NCBI GenBank assembly: GCA_905221435.1
Contig: CAJNDD010000027.1
Coordinates: 1 to 22,056 of the forward strand
Length of the DNA: 22,056 nt
Direction of reading: 5' to 3'
Origin: a bacterium
Lineage (GTDB): Bacteria; Bacillota; Bacilli; Lactobacillales; Streptococcaceae
Numbering within the stretch: position 1 is the stretch's first letter; every line of letters starts with the position of its first letter. Positions 1 to 6,997 of the stretch are shown piece by piece. The notes under the pieces are model-generated. The model made no database searches, was not told the DNA's origin, and saw only the letters and a program-made list of their open reading frames with translations. The translations under genes and the position numbers were made by a program.

Positions 1-21
1 ATCTTCATAACTCAATTTCAT
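1..21 (-). CDS. IS3-family transposase orfA (N-terminus only)
   Basis: Seven codons from an ATG at 21 read M-K-L-S-Y-E-D and run off the left edge. I recognise this as the usual start of the helix-turn-helix OrfA subunit of streptococcal IS3-family transposases, which binds the element ends. The identification rests on seven residues plus the adjoining terminal repeat. It would be worthless without that context. Confidence 0.55.
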
Positions 22-28
22 AATAAAA

Positions 29-69
29 CACCCCAAAAGTTAGATTTTTTCTGTCTAACTTTTGGGGTG
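29..69 (-). repeat. 16-bp stem-loop at the IS end, terminator-like
   Basis: Bases 29-44 pair perfectly with 54-69 around a nine-base loop. On the minus strand the hairpin is followed by TGTTTTATTATG. It lies between the IS tip and its first start codon. Such a structure would block read-through from the interrupted host gene into the transposase and could also hide the transposase ribosome site. The stem is seen directly; its role is inferred. Confidence 0.7.
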
Positions 70-73
70 CAGT

Positions 74-535
74 TCAGAATTGTCTTTTTTTCTTACTATT
101 TTGAAAAACTATTTTATACCTCTTCTTTTCCTGGGATAAACGACTTGAAATCTCCTTCCGAGACTTCATTAAAATGCTTTGGTAAACAATATAAGCTGTC
201 AAAATAGATATGAGAAATAAAAATACCTTTAAGTACGGATAATGACTAATATTATAATATCTAAAGATTGATGTTACTACTCTATACGAAAGAAGACCTA
301 AACCAATAGATATCATACGCATTCCTGAAGGACCCATTTTAATTTTTTTATCAAAATTTTTATTCTGACTATCAAGTTCTATCAAATCAACTTCAAGAGT
401 TTCAGGGGAAAGTCCCCAATAATAACTCTTTGGTGTTGTGGAGTTGGAATCAAGAACGTACTTTTTCTCTCCCATCTCTAACACATCAAAATAAGCAACA
501 TCTAATCCTCTAAAATTAATTTTCAAAATTACCAC
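74..535 (-). pseudogene. Tandem membrane protein, third copy, cut by the IS
   Basis: This is 153 residues of a protein paralogous to the next two genes. It shares the N-terminal block (Y-V-L-D near 26-29, K-S-Y-Y-W-G near 36-41) and two hydrophobic segments near 70-90 and 101-122. It follows its 222-residue neighbour up to the K-R-Q motif (149-152 here, 150-152 there), then ends F-stop. The TGA is supplied by the IS tip, so about 70 residues and two C-terminal membrane segments are missing. The marked start is GTG. A TTG at 526, placed after GGGTGG, aligns better with the starts of the paralogs. The family resembles the Gram-positive 'tandem five-TM' (DUF443-like) proteins, whose function is unknown. 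Confidence 0.75.
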
Positions 536-548
536 CCAAACACTTTCT
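530..548 (-). repeat. Conserved 19-nt block at a paralog start (copy 1)
   Basis: Bases 530-548 are identical to 1254-1272. Each block covers the translation start of a tandem paralog and supplies the sequence GGGTGG on the minus strand. That is followed five bases later by TTG (copy 1) or GTG (copy 2), so the block is probably the ribosome-binding region duplicated with the genes. Confidence 0.7.
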
Positions 549-602
549 GAATGGATTGAATACCTGAATCAATACTATTTCCGACTTCTCGGCATTCTGT
601 AT

Positions 603-1259
603 TTATAGCTCTTCAATTTCAGTTAATGTTAGTGTCTTATAATACTCTGGGATTTGTGGCATTCTCAGTATTACAAAAAACCACCATGAAATTATGCCAT
701 TTATAACCAATATAGCACTTTCATAACCACTATCAAGTCCTATAAAAAATGCTAAACAAACCGTATTAATTCCAAGAGTAATATACCACCAATCAATCAT
801 TCGTTTCCCTTTGGGTTCAAAAACAAGTCGACAGCGTTTACTGTTTTGGGGAACTCTTGATTCAAACTTTCTTACCGCACTTTTTTCATAAAAGACAGCC
901 ATAAGATAAGACAAAAATACAGAGAAAGCAAATAACACTACTTTCATTAAAATTTGCTGATTGATTCCCCAGCTAATAAAGGCATCTTTCATCAGCGTAT
1001 GAGAGATGCCAACAAGTGGCTGAATCATTATAACTAGAGCAGTAGATGCGCCTATTGGTGTCTTCGATTTTATTCTAAAACTATCATTAGATGGAGATAG
1101 CTCAACCATCTCAGCAGTAACCTCTTTCGGAAGCGAACCGAAGAAATAGGACTTGCCTTTTATAGTGGTAGGATCTAAGATATAACTTTTATTCTTAAAC
1201 TCTACTATTCTAAAAACTGCTATATTCGAATACTTAAATTTTAATTCCACATTTACCAC
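603..1259 (-). CDS. Tandem multi-pass membrane protein (DUF443-like), copy 2
   Basis: This 218-residue protein has a soluble N-terminal part of about 65 residues (Y-I-L-D 26-29, S-Y-F-F-G-S-L-P 37-44). Hydrophobic segments follow near 69-89, 103-124, 157-175 and 181-199. A charged cytoplasmic-type loop (125-155) separates the two pairs. It is a head-to-tail paralog of its neighbours, the arrangement typical of the 'tandem five-TM' family (DUF443) of firmicutes, whose role is unknown. The long start is GTG at 1259. A GTG at 1250 sits five bases after GGGTGG and aligns with the ATG of copy 3, so it is the likelier start. The family call is from recognition, not from a search. Confidence 0.7.
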   Translation of the reverse strand: MVNVELKFKYSNIAVFRIVEFKNKSYILDPTTIKGKSYFFGSLPKEVTAEMVELSPSNDSFRIKSKTPIGASTALVIMIQPLVGISHTLMKDAFISWGINQQILMKVVLFAFSVFLSYLMAVFYEKSAVRKFESRVPQNSKRCRLVFEPKGKRMIDWWYITLGINTVCLAFFIGLDSGYESAILVINGIISWWFFVILRMPQIPEYYKTLTLTEIEEL

Positions 1260-1272
1260 CCAAACACTTTCT
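1254..1272 (-). repeat. Conserved 19-nt block at a paralog start (copy 2)
   Basis: Identical to bases 530-548 and in the same position relative to the reading frame of copy 2. The third paralog (start near 2019) lacks it and has AAAGG-TGAGT-ATG instead. Confidence 0.7.
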
Positions 1273-1350
1273 AATCAATTCCCTAATTTTTCTGATAAAA
1301 TAACCCAATGTGACCTGCAAAATAGGATCATAAACAGCTTTCATCTTAAT

Positions 1351-2019
1351 TTATAACTTCTCTATTCTATCAAAAATAATCTCTTGCTTTTCGACACTTT
1401 CTCGGAGTGGTGACATGCCTAAAATCACTGTAAAAAATCCCAATAATAGAATACTATTAATAACAAGTAAGGCTCCCTCTGTTCCATTAACAGTATATAG
1501 ATAAAATGCAAAACATCCAAGAGTCGGAACAAGGATAAAAGGAAGAAGTTTGTAATGTTTTAATTGACGTTTATTTCCAACTGGTTTAAAAGTTATTTGA
1601 TAGTTTGAAACTTTATTCTCAAGTCTTTTTTGGACGCTATGACGAGCTCTTATGGCAATGAACCAGAAAGCAAGATAAGCTAGGAAGATGAACAGGCCAT
1701 ATAAGCCTATCTTTAAAGGAAGGTTGTGACTAATCCCATTGTTTCTAAAAAAATTCGTCACTAGCCGATAGCCAGATCCCCCTATTGCTGTACCAATTGC
1801 AATCCCAATTGATTTACTCATAGTTGGGGCTACACTTTCAAAACGCATATCTTTTTTATCTAACTTTTGCATTTTTGCAGTAATTTCATCAGGAAGAGAA
1901 CCCCAGAAATAGTTTTTTGGTCTAACAGTCGTCAAATCTAGAATATACTTTTCTCCCCCTACTTCTACTATTTTGAAAAATATTTTATTCGTTTCTTTAA
2001 ATTTTACTTTCATACTCAC
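1351..2019 (-). CDS. Tandem multi-pass membrane protein (DUF443-like), copy 3
   Basis: This 222-residue protein is the best preserved of the three paralogs. It has Y-I-L-D (25-28) and N-Y-F-W-G-S-L-P (36-43), then hydrophobic segments near 69-83, 102-123, 158-176 and 183-201. It is the first of the tandem genes after the lipoprotein gene, with a 53-base gap, and is probably cotranscribed from the promoter before that gene. GTG at 2019 has AAGGA seven bases upstream; ATG at 2013 follows AAAGG by five bases and matches the paralog alignment. Function is unknown. I see no catalytic motif, only membrane segments and a conserved N-terminal soluble part. Confidence 0.7.
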   Translation of the reverse strand: MSMKVKFKETNKIFFKIVEVGGEKYILDLTTVRPKNYFWGSLPDEITAKMQKLDKKDMRFESVAPTMSKSIGIAIGTAIGGSGYRLVTNFFRNNGISHNLPLKIGLYGLFIFLAYLAFWFIAIRARHSVQKRLENKVSNYQITFKPVGNKRQLKHYKLLPFILVPTLGCFAFYLYTVNGTEGALLVINSILLLGFFTVILGMSPLRESVEKQEIIFDRIEKL

Positions 2020-2072
2020 CTTTAAATCCTTCTCAGAGTTAAAAAACTCTTTTCAATAACATTCCTAAATCG

Positions 2073-2744
2073 TTAGCCCCGTTTTTTAATAATAGTTAAA
2101 CCAATTTTGACAGACATCTCTTTCGATGTTAACTGTATTGTGATCCCATAATTTGTTTTATCTGAGTGATTTATTCTAATTTGACATGTTGTTTCCTCTG
2201 GTAAATCATATTTGCTTTTCAGTTTCTGAAAGAGTTCAGAGTGAGTGTCTGACTGGTAGATAATTTCATTAAGCTCTGTTGTACCAGTTTTTATCGTTCT
2301 TTTTACATTCAAGGAGTCAAAAACATCTCTTTTGACAACTAAGTTAAGAATCTCTTCATCAAATAAAGGGTATATCTCCGAATCGTAATGCAACTTGCCA
2401 TTAGAATAACTAACGGGAACCGTTTTTTTGTTTTCTCCGATTTGTATTCTATAGTCACCCTTACCATCTGCCTTGGTAATATCTAGGTCAATTTCATATC
2501 TTTTGACTTCGTCACCATTTTTTATATAGACTCTACTTTTATAAGCTTCCAGCCCATTAAAATCCTTCTGCTCTTGTTCCAAAAATTTAAACATGGAATC
2601 AAACGTTTTTTCAAACTCGTACTGTTCCTTTGTTCTATTTTGGGGAATGGTTTCGCCACCCAAACTACAGGCATTCAATGAAAACAGCGAAATTGATAAG
2701 ATTACCAAGCCAGAAAGCCAGAATAAATGTTTATATTTTTTCAT
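2073..2744 (-). CDS. Small lipoprotein of unknown function
   Basis: This 223-residue protein begins with a type II signal peptide: basic M-K-K-Y-K-H, a hydrophobic stretch 8-22 and the lipobox L-N-A-C with the lipidated cysteine at 26. The mature part is hydrophilic, without further membrane segments, and rich in beta-like alternation; it should sit on the outer face of the membrane. The start ATG has a strong GGGAGAGG site. It heads the cluster of tandem membrane proteins, so it may work with them in one envelope complex, but that is inference from position only. I do not recognise the family. Confidence 0.75.
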   Translation of the reverse strand: MKKYKHLFWLSGLVILSISLFSLNACSLGGETIPQNRTKEQYEFEKTFDSMFKFLEQEQKDFNGLEAYKSRVYIKNGDEVKRYEIDLDITKADGKGDYRIQIGENKKTVPVSYSNGKLHYDSEIYPLFDEEILNLVVKRDVFDSLNVKRTIKTGTTELNEIIYQSDTHSELFQKLKSKYDLPEETTCQIRINHSDKTNYGITIQLTSKEMSVKIGLTIIKKRG

Positions 2745-2774
2745 TTACCTCTCCCAAAAATGAAGCCTAAAACT

Positions 2775-2783
2775 ATTATAGCA
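2775..2783 (-). promoter_or_regulatory. Extended -10 promoter for the lipoprotein operon
   Basis: On the minus strand TGC-TATAAT occupies this stretch, about 30 bases before the lipoprotein start. No good -35 hexamer is seen at 17 bases, which is common for extended -10 promoters in streptococci. Confidence 0.6.
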
Positions 2784-2977
2784 CGAACATAATAGAAATA
2801 ACTTTCTATAACCATTTAGATTCATTCATAAAATGCATTTAAAGACAATTGATCTATTGATAGGAAAACTTGATAGTTTAAAAGCTTTGATCTTACTCTT
2901 ATACAAAAAAGACATTCAAGAAAATCTTAAATGCCTGTATAAATAGTGTATCAAGGATATTGCTTATTAAACTTTTC

Positions 2978-3367
2978 CTAACCAGGATCGACATTAAGAA
3001 ATCTTACTGTATAGCCATTATCGGTATATAGAAACTCTGCTTGCAACACCATATCTACTAATTCAGAATTTGAAGTCAAATCATAATCAACAGCAAACCC
3101 AGTCTGGTCATCATAATCATAAATCTCCAATTGAGAATACTCATAAGGCGGATTGAAATGACATTCCACACCATACTCATCAATCGTATCAAAATCATTT
3201 AATTCTAATGTCTTTTCAACATAACCAAAAAATTCATTTAAATCGTCAATCTCTGATTCGTCGACATAATTCATAATGTCTTCGTATTTTTTCAGGTGAA
3301 TAGCGGTTAAAATATTTGTGATAACGTCTATCACTTTTTCTTTTTTATACTCATCAAGTAATTCCAT
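2978..3367 (-). CDS. Acidic protein of unknown function
   Basis: A 129-residue soluble protein, strongly acidic, with D/E-rich stretches such as D-E-S-E-I-D-D-L-N near 40-50 and D-Y-D-D-Q. No signal peptide or membrane segment. The ATG at 3367 is preferred over an upstream GTG because AAAGG lies eight bases before it. It follows the ADP-ribosylglycohydrolase with a 29-base gap and is probably translated from the same message. Small acidic orphans in variable streptococcal regions are often immunity or antitoxin-type proteins, but nothing here proves that. I do not recognise the family firmly. Confidence 0.6.
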   Translation of the reverse strand: MELLDEYKKEKVIDVITNILTAIHLKKYEDIMNYVDESEIDDLNEFFGYVEKTLELNDFDTIDEYGVECHFNPPYEYSQLEIYDYDDQTGFAVDYDLTSNSELVDMVLQAEFLYTDNGYTVRFLNVDPG

Positions 3368-3396
3368 AGGTGACACCTTTCTACTTAACTAAACCA

Positions 3397-4251
3397 TCAT
3401 TTTCCTGCTATGAAAAGCTCCCATCGTTCAATGACATCCTTTAACGGCTCATCTAGGTAGGAATAAGCCTTTTCCTTAATCCAATCAGGAATTCCATAGG
3501 CTGCCTCTGCGATACTTCCTGTGATGGCAGCAAGAGTATCACTATCCCCACCAAGGGAAATGGCGTTCCTTATAGCATCTTCGAAGTCTCTACTTTCTAG
3601 AAATGCTATAATGGCCTGGGGTACGGTATCCTGACAGGTTTCATTGAAACGATAGTTAGGACGAATTTCATCTAGAGTTTGAGATAGATTGTAGCCGTAT
3701 TCCTGCTCAATATAATCCTTGATCTGTCTTTTGCACTCTGTAGGATTGTCATTGATTGGTTGCTCATAATCTCCGCAATAACCTCCAAAGTAATAACGAC
3801 ACAGAAAGATAGCATCAGTTGTCGCCATGGCTCCTTTGATACCTTCTGGATGATTATGGGTGACTTCTGCTGAAAGTCGTGCAAGCTTTCTAGTTGATGG
3901 TGTCATACCCGTTCTTGCACAAAAGCCGCAGTCCATAAGCCAAGCACAGGGAGAAACACGCATAGCAGAACCATTTCCAAAGCTATAGTAAGGTTCACGA
4001 TTGTCACTATCGATCCAACTACTAAACCGAGTACCATAGCCCGCATCGGGGTACATTCTGCCGTACTTTTTCATGGCATCAATAAAGTCATCTTTCCGAC
4101 CACCAATCATAACAGCCTCAGCAACAGCGCAGGTCATGACCGTATCATCAGTGAAAAAACAATTCTCACGAAATAATGGAAAGTCTTTCGTTTTGATATT
4201 GTTCCATTCATAAACTGAACCTACAATATCTCCAACTATTGCTCCTAGCAT
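3397..4251 (-). CDS. ADP-ribosylglycohydrolase family protein
   Basis: A complete 284-residue member of the ADP-ribosyl-(dinitrogen reductase) glycohydrolase fold, all alpha-helical with a binuclear Mg site. Expected signatures in order are G-D-I-V-G-S (7-12), T-D-D-T (34-37, metal ligands), G-N-G-S-A-M-R (92-98), H-N-H-P-E-G (132-137) and G-G-D-S-D-T (234-239, metal ligands). All key residues are present, so it should be active, removing ADP-ribose from a protein, nucleic acid or small-molecule target that cannot be told from sequence. The start has an AAGGAGG site. Its first 38 codons and ribosome site are repeated at 5142 and 6082 as truncated copies. It is the last unit of the cassette series. 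Confidence 0.85.
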   Translation of the reverse strand: MLGAIVGDIVGSVYEWNNIKTKDFPLFRENCFFTDDTVMTCAVAEAVMIGGRKDDFIDAMKKYGRMYPDAGYGTRFSSWIDSDNREPYYSFGNGSAMRVSPCAWLMDCGFCARTGMTPSTRKLARLSAEVTHNHPEGIKGAMATTDAIFLCRYYFGGYCGDYEQPINDNPTECKRQIKDYIEQEYGYNLSQTLDEIRPNYRFNETCQDTVPQAIIAFLESRDFEDAIRNAISLGGDSDTLAAITGSIAEAAYGIPDWIKEKAYSYLDEPLKDVIERWELFIAGK

Positions 4252-4291
4252 GGTATTCCTCCTTACAAACTATTAGTTTAGACTGACATTT

Positions 4292-4906
4292 CTACTTGTC
4301 ATACTCATCTATTTTATCAGCATATTCAGTTAAAAGTTTTTTTGAATAAATTTTTTCATTACTTGAATTTCTAACTTCTTTCCAAAGAATAGAAGCTACT
4401 TTTAGTTTATTAGAGTAGTTGGCACTATTTTCGTCTGCACAGAAATCCTTTAGAAATTGATTCCATTGACAAACCGAATGATCATACTTGGCATAATCTG
4501 AATTTCCATAATAGACTTTTAGCATATCTTGGATTGTGAAATTCAAATCATTTTCTTTTTTTACTTTTCTCCAAGCAGTGGCCATATTAGCAGTAAATTT
4601 AAAGGGCGAAACACCTGTTAAAGTTGAGAAATATTCTCTAAAGTTTGCATTAAAGGAGAATCCACATTCAAGTAAGGGCGTATCTAAAGTAACGACTTCT
4701 ACTCGTTTCTTTTTCCTTTTTACTGATGATTTTTTAATCAAATTCCCCTTGAAGTACTGCTCAATAATATCATTGAGTTCCTGTTTTGTACCTCTATATT
4801 CAAGTCCTAATGACCTGCATATCTGTGAAAGTTCATCCCGATACCAATAGTATTTATTAAATTCATCAAAGGATGCGACTTTATTGAACTCAGGTCTGCT
4901 TTCCAT
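4292..4906 (-). CDS. SAP-domain protein (DUF6434-like C-terminus)
   Basis: A 204-residue protein. Residues about 20-54 resemble a SAP helix-extension-helix: R-D-E-L-S-Q-I-C-R-S-L-G-L followed by G-T-K-Q-E-L. SAP motifs bind DNA or RNA. A very basic linker (K-R-K-K-K-R near 64-69) leads to a C-terminal domain with the motif S-P-F-K-F-T-A-N-M-A-T-A-W, which I associate with DUF6434 proteins of firmicutes. An RNA- or DNA-binding role is likely; the target is unknown. AAGGAGG precedes both a TTG (4909) and the ATG at 4906. The gene lies between a rumA tail remnant (4983-5015) and the complete ADP-ribosylglycohydrolase, so it is one passenger of the cassette series. Confidence 0.6.
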   Translation of the reverse strand: MESRPEFNKVASFDEFNKYYWYRDELSQICRSLGLEYRGTKQELNDIIEQYFKGNLIKKSSVKRKKKRVEVVTLDTPLLECGFSFNANFREYFSTLTGVSPFKFTANMATAWRKVKKENDLNFTIQDMLKVYYGNSDYAKYDHSVCQWNQFLKDFCADENSANYSNKLKVASILWKEVRNSSNEKIYSKKLLTEYADKIDEYDK

Positions 4907-4982
4907 CAATATTTTACCTCCTTAAAACCAGTTTAGGTTTTCATTTCTAAATAATGGAGTTTTAGTTTCTTTAGTTTGAGGA

Positions 4983-5015
4983 TTAACTATGTTTCACTAA
5001 CAAACTCACACACTC
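4983..5015 (-). repeat. Vestigial rumA 3' end (copy B)
   Basis: On the minus strand these bases encode [14 protein letters not shown], against [14 protein letters not shown] at the end of the real rumA. Bases 4976-5015 match 7021-7060 over 40 nt with three differences, including some sequence beyond the stop. The methyltransferase body is absent, and the fragment is joined directly to the truncated ADP-ribosylglycohydrolase copy. Confidence 0.8.
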
Positions 5016-5142
5016 AGCGGTTTGGACTTACTGTATCATCCGTGAAAAAACAATCCTCACAAAATAAAGAAAAATCCTTCGTTTTGATATTGTTCCATTC
5101 GTAAACTGAACCTACAATGTCTCCAACTATTGCTCCTAGCAT
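5014..5142 (-). pseudogene. ADP-ribosylglycohydrolase 5' fragment (copy B)
   Basis: A 42-codon open frame with an intact AAGGAGG site. It reproduces the first 38 residues of the complete gene at 4251, including G-D-I-V-G-S and T-D-D-T. Homology then stops and the frame ends S-P-N-R-stop where sequence from the rumA 3' end begins. It cannot be an enzyme because the second metal-binding motif is missing. The frame is undamaged, so a short peptide could still be made. Confidence 0.8.
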
Positions 5143-5299
5143 AAGATTCCTCCTTGTAAGATATCGGGAATTTGACCATCAACTATAGTTTTAAAATTAT
5201 CTATTAACGAATTTTGTATAATTTATAGGTATTCATCTAATCAAATTATAATTAAAAAACTTTTTTGATTCCACTATATACTACATCTTCCTATTATAC

Positions 5300-5770
5300 C
5301 TAAAACGGAAGTACACCAGCCATCAGCCCTTGAGCAATAAAACATCTATTATTTTGAAAATCTGAAAAATAGGTTTCGCTTATAAAACTGTACAAGTTAT
5401 CAACGGGTCTATTGTACCAATCCTTGTAAACATAGTCCATATTATATATCAATAAAGCTTGTCCATCTTGACTATAGCCCTTGAAAGTTATCGAAAATGC
5501 ATCTCTATAACCAATAACTTTATCATTCTTATTTGAATTGTTCCCCTTTCTATATTTCTCAAAATCAATAAGTCGCGTATATTTCATGAGTTTAGATAAG
5601 GCTTTTTCGGATAGTTTCTGACTATGTTCAAAAACGATCATTCCAGTATTCCCACACTCTTGGTAGGACAGTTCAGAGTTCATCAGATTACACTCAAAAT
5701 AACCAAAAATTTCACAACCACAATGAATAATAAATTCAATTTTAGAAAAATATTCCTTAGTCCATGTCAT
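5300..5770 (-). CDS. Protein of unknown function, cassette passenger
   Basis: A 156-residue soluble protein without signal peptide or clear membrane segment, rich in Y, F, N and K, with four cysteines. I do not recognise a family. A weak GGAGAGA site precedes the ATG. About 180 bases upstream lies a frameshifted rumA tail and downstream lies the truncated ADP-ribosylglycohydrolase copy B, the same flanks as the two other passengers. The 157 bases after its stop are very AT-rich; a TATAAT on the minus strand (5293-5298) could be a -10, but I see nothing else there. It could be an immunity or defence-type protein by context only. Confidence 0.6.
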   Translation of the reverse strand: MTWTKEYFSKIEFIIHCGCEIFGYFECNLMNSELSYQECGNTGMIVFEHSQKLSEKALSKLMKYTRLIDFEKYRKGNNSNKNDKVIGYRDAFSITFKGYSQDGQALLIYNMDYVYKDWYNRPVDNLYSFISETYFSDFQNNRCFIAQGLMAGVLPF

Positions 5771-5924
5771 CTTATCTCTCCATTCCTAAGTATGCTAGGA
5801 AAAATTGTTCAAAACTCACAAATCTACTCTTAGCCTATTTTAATTTCAGTCATAATACTAAAATATCTCTTACGGCAAAAGCCTTTGTTTCAATACTTTC
5901 TTAAGTTCTTTTGTTATAAGATTT

Positions 5925-5955
5925 TTACGCTTTTACCAGCAAAGCTCACACACTC
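5925..5955 (-). repeat. Vestigial rumA 3' end (copy C, frameshifted)
   Basis: The minus strand reads GAG TGT GTG AGC and then, after removal of one T, TTG CTG GTA AAA GCG TAA, i.e. [13 protein letters not shown]. The differences from rumA are mostly synonymous, which indicates an independent, diverged rumA allele rather than a recent local duplication. It follows the ADP-ribosylglycohydrolase fragment C at the same join as copy B. Confidence 0.7.
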
Positions 5956-6082
5956 AGCGGTTCGAACTTATCGTATTATCTGTAAAAAAGCACTCTTTCC
6001 TAAATAAAGGAAAGTCCTTCGTTTTGATATTGTTCCATTCGTAAACAGAACCTACAATGACTCCAACAATTGCTCCTAGCAT
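5954..6082 (-). pseudogene. ADP-ribosylglycohydrolase 5' fragment (copy C)
   Basis: A second 42-codon open frame, the same length as copy B, with an intact GGAGG site. It repeats the N-terminus of the complete enzyme but carries G-V-I-V-G-S instead of G-D-I-V-G-S and T-D-N-T instead of T-D-D-T, so metal-binding positions have decayed. It ends S-S-N-R-stop at the rumA-tail join. The stop codon of the hydrolase upstream overlaps its ribosome site (TAAGGAGG), so it would be translated by coupling if at all. Confidence 0.8.
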
Positions 6083-6093
6083 GGTATTCCTCC

Positions 6094-6900
6094 TTATGGC
6101 ATATCAGATTCGTTACACATTTCTAATGAGTCACTCTTTAAAAATGGCACCACCAAATCAATCCACTCATAAGGCAGGTAAGCTGATAAATAACCGTGGT
6201 TATAGCCCTTTGCTTCATACAAAATTGTATTTGAATGTAGCTGATGAAATAATTTCGCTGATTCTTTCACACAGTTCAATTCTTTTTCACCATAGATATA
6301 CAGAACCTGAGCCTTGCTAGCAGAAATCATATCTTTCAGCTTGTAACATCCCATATAGTTTTTGTAAATGGTCACCAATGTTTTGATAGGGGTCCTTGGC
6401 AAATCCTCCAAATAATAAGCTTTTATTTCCTCTGGATAAGCCAGTTTAGGATAGAGTTTGTTCATCATGCTTAACTGAAGTTTGCAAGAGAATATATTGA
6501 ACATCAGTTTACCAAATAGAGACACTAGAAAGATGCTGATTTTAGCTAACCTTGGTTGAGGAATACAGAGGCTTCCATCTATGATGGCCTTCTCAGTAAT
6601 TTCACTGTCTAAAGACAAAAGCTCCATGGCAATTTGACCACCAAGTGAAACACCACCGATTGCAAACAATTTCCCACCACAGTTTTCTTTGATATAGTCT
6701 AGAATCTCCAAAGCAGAATCTTCAGTAGAAACATAATCAAGTTGATATTCCTCGCCGTGTCCATTCAAAGTGGGCAGAATAATACGGTATTCTTCTGACA
6801 AGATTCGTGCTTGACGAAGATAATTCCACCAAGAACTTCCACCACCATGTATCAGTAAAATAGGAGGCAAATTCTTATCACCAAATTCATGGAATTTCAT
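6094..6900 (-). CDS. Alpha/beta-hydrolase fold protein
   Basis: A 268-residue cytoplasmic hydrolase. It shows the oxyanion motif H-G-G-G (18-21), the nucleophile elbow G-V-S-L-G with serine 85, a cap region rich in hydrophobic residues (about 115-180) and the catalytic histidine in Y-N-H-G-Y (235). The acid is probably Glu205 or Glu207 in Y-G-E-K-E, where Asp is more usual. The substrate cannot be inferred; esterases, lipases and haloperoxidase-like enzymes share this pattern. The start has AAGGAG. It is the passenger nearest rumA, flanked by a displaced rumA tail (6945-6995) and fragment C, and its stop overlaps the ribosome site of fragment C. Confidence 0.75.
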   Translation of the reverse strand: MKFHEFGDKNLPPILLIHGGGSSWWNYLRQARILSEEYRIILPTLNGHGEEYQLDYVSTEDSALEILDYIKENCGGKLFAIGGVSLGGQIAMELLSLDSEITEKAIIDGSLCIPQPRLAKISIFLVSLFGKLMFNIFSCKLQLSMMNKLYPKLAYPEEIKAYYLEDLPRTPIKTLVTIYKNYMGCYKLKDMISASKAQVLYIYGEKELNCVKESAKLFHQLHSNTILYEAKGYNHGYLSAYLPYEWIDLVVPFLKSDSLEMCNESDMP

Positions 6901-6944
6901 GTTTAAACTCCTTACTGTAGGACTTTCGCTAGCTACACCCTTGT

Positions 6945-6995
6945 TTAATCAGCTCGTACAAGCAGTGATAACGCCTCAACATGATGCGTTTGTGG
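6945..6995 (-). repeat. Displaced rumA 3' end (copy D)
   Basis: The minus strand encodes P-Q-T-H-H-V-E-A-L-S-L-L-V-R-A-D-stop without error. This is a complete RumA C-terminus including the catalytic Glu of H-H-V-E. The intact rumA ends [16 protein letters not shown] only 33 bases upstream of it. It is probably the older chromosomal tail, pushed aside when a diverged 3' end was acquired. Confidence 0.8.
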
Positions 6996-6997
6996 GA

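Larger units (their letters stand above)
1..76 (-). mobile_element. End of an IS3-family (IS150-like) insertion sequence
   Basis: The minus strand reads TGAACTGCACCCCAAAAG from base 76, the terminal-repeat style of streptococcal IS3/IS150-type elements. A long stem-loop follows, then the first codons of a protein starting MKLSYED, as in many orfA transposase proteins of this family. The element enters at or next to base 76, inside a gene, and its body lies left of the window. Only the end is visible, so the exact element and the target duplication cannot be given. Confidence 0.7.

Noticed and set aside
1260..1350. Small minus-strand frame (M-K-A-V-Y-D-P-I-L-Q) between tandem paralogs
   Set aside because: No proper ribosome site, and the reading frame is not kept in the corresponding gap at 536-602.
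2833..2946. Plus-strand 37-codon frame (M-H-L-K-T-I-D-L-L-I-G-K) in the gap between the lipoprotein and the acidic protein
   Set aside because: It has a protein-like composition but no ribosome site, runs against all neighbours and matches nothing I know. It could be the remnant of a lost gene. The rest of the 233-base gap holds only the lipoprotein promoter.
4536..4850. 104-codon plus-strand frame
   Set aside because: Fully inside the SAP-domain gene on the other strand, low-complexity F/K/S composition, no ribosome site.
5143..5299. Terminator or regulatory RNA in the AT-rich gap
   Set aside because: Only weak A/T pairing (AATCAAA with TTTGATT) is visible; nothing convincing.
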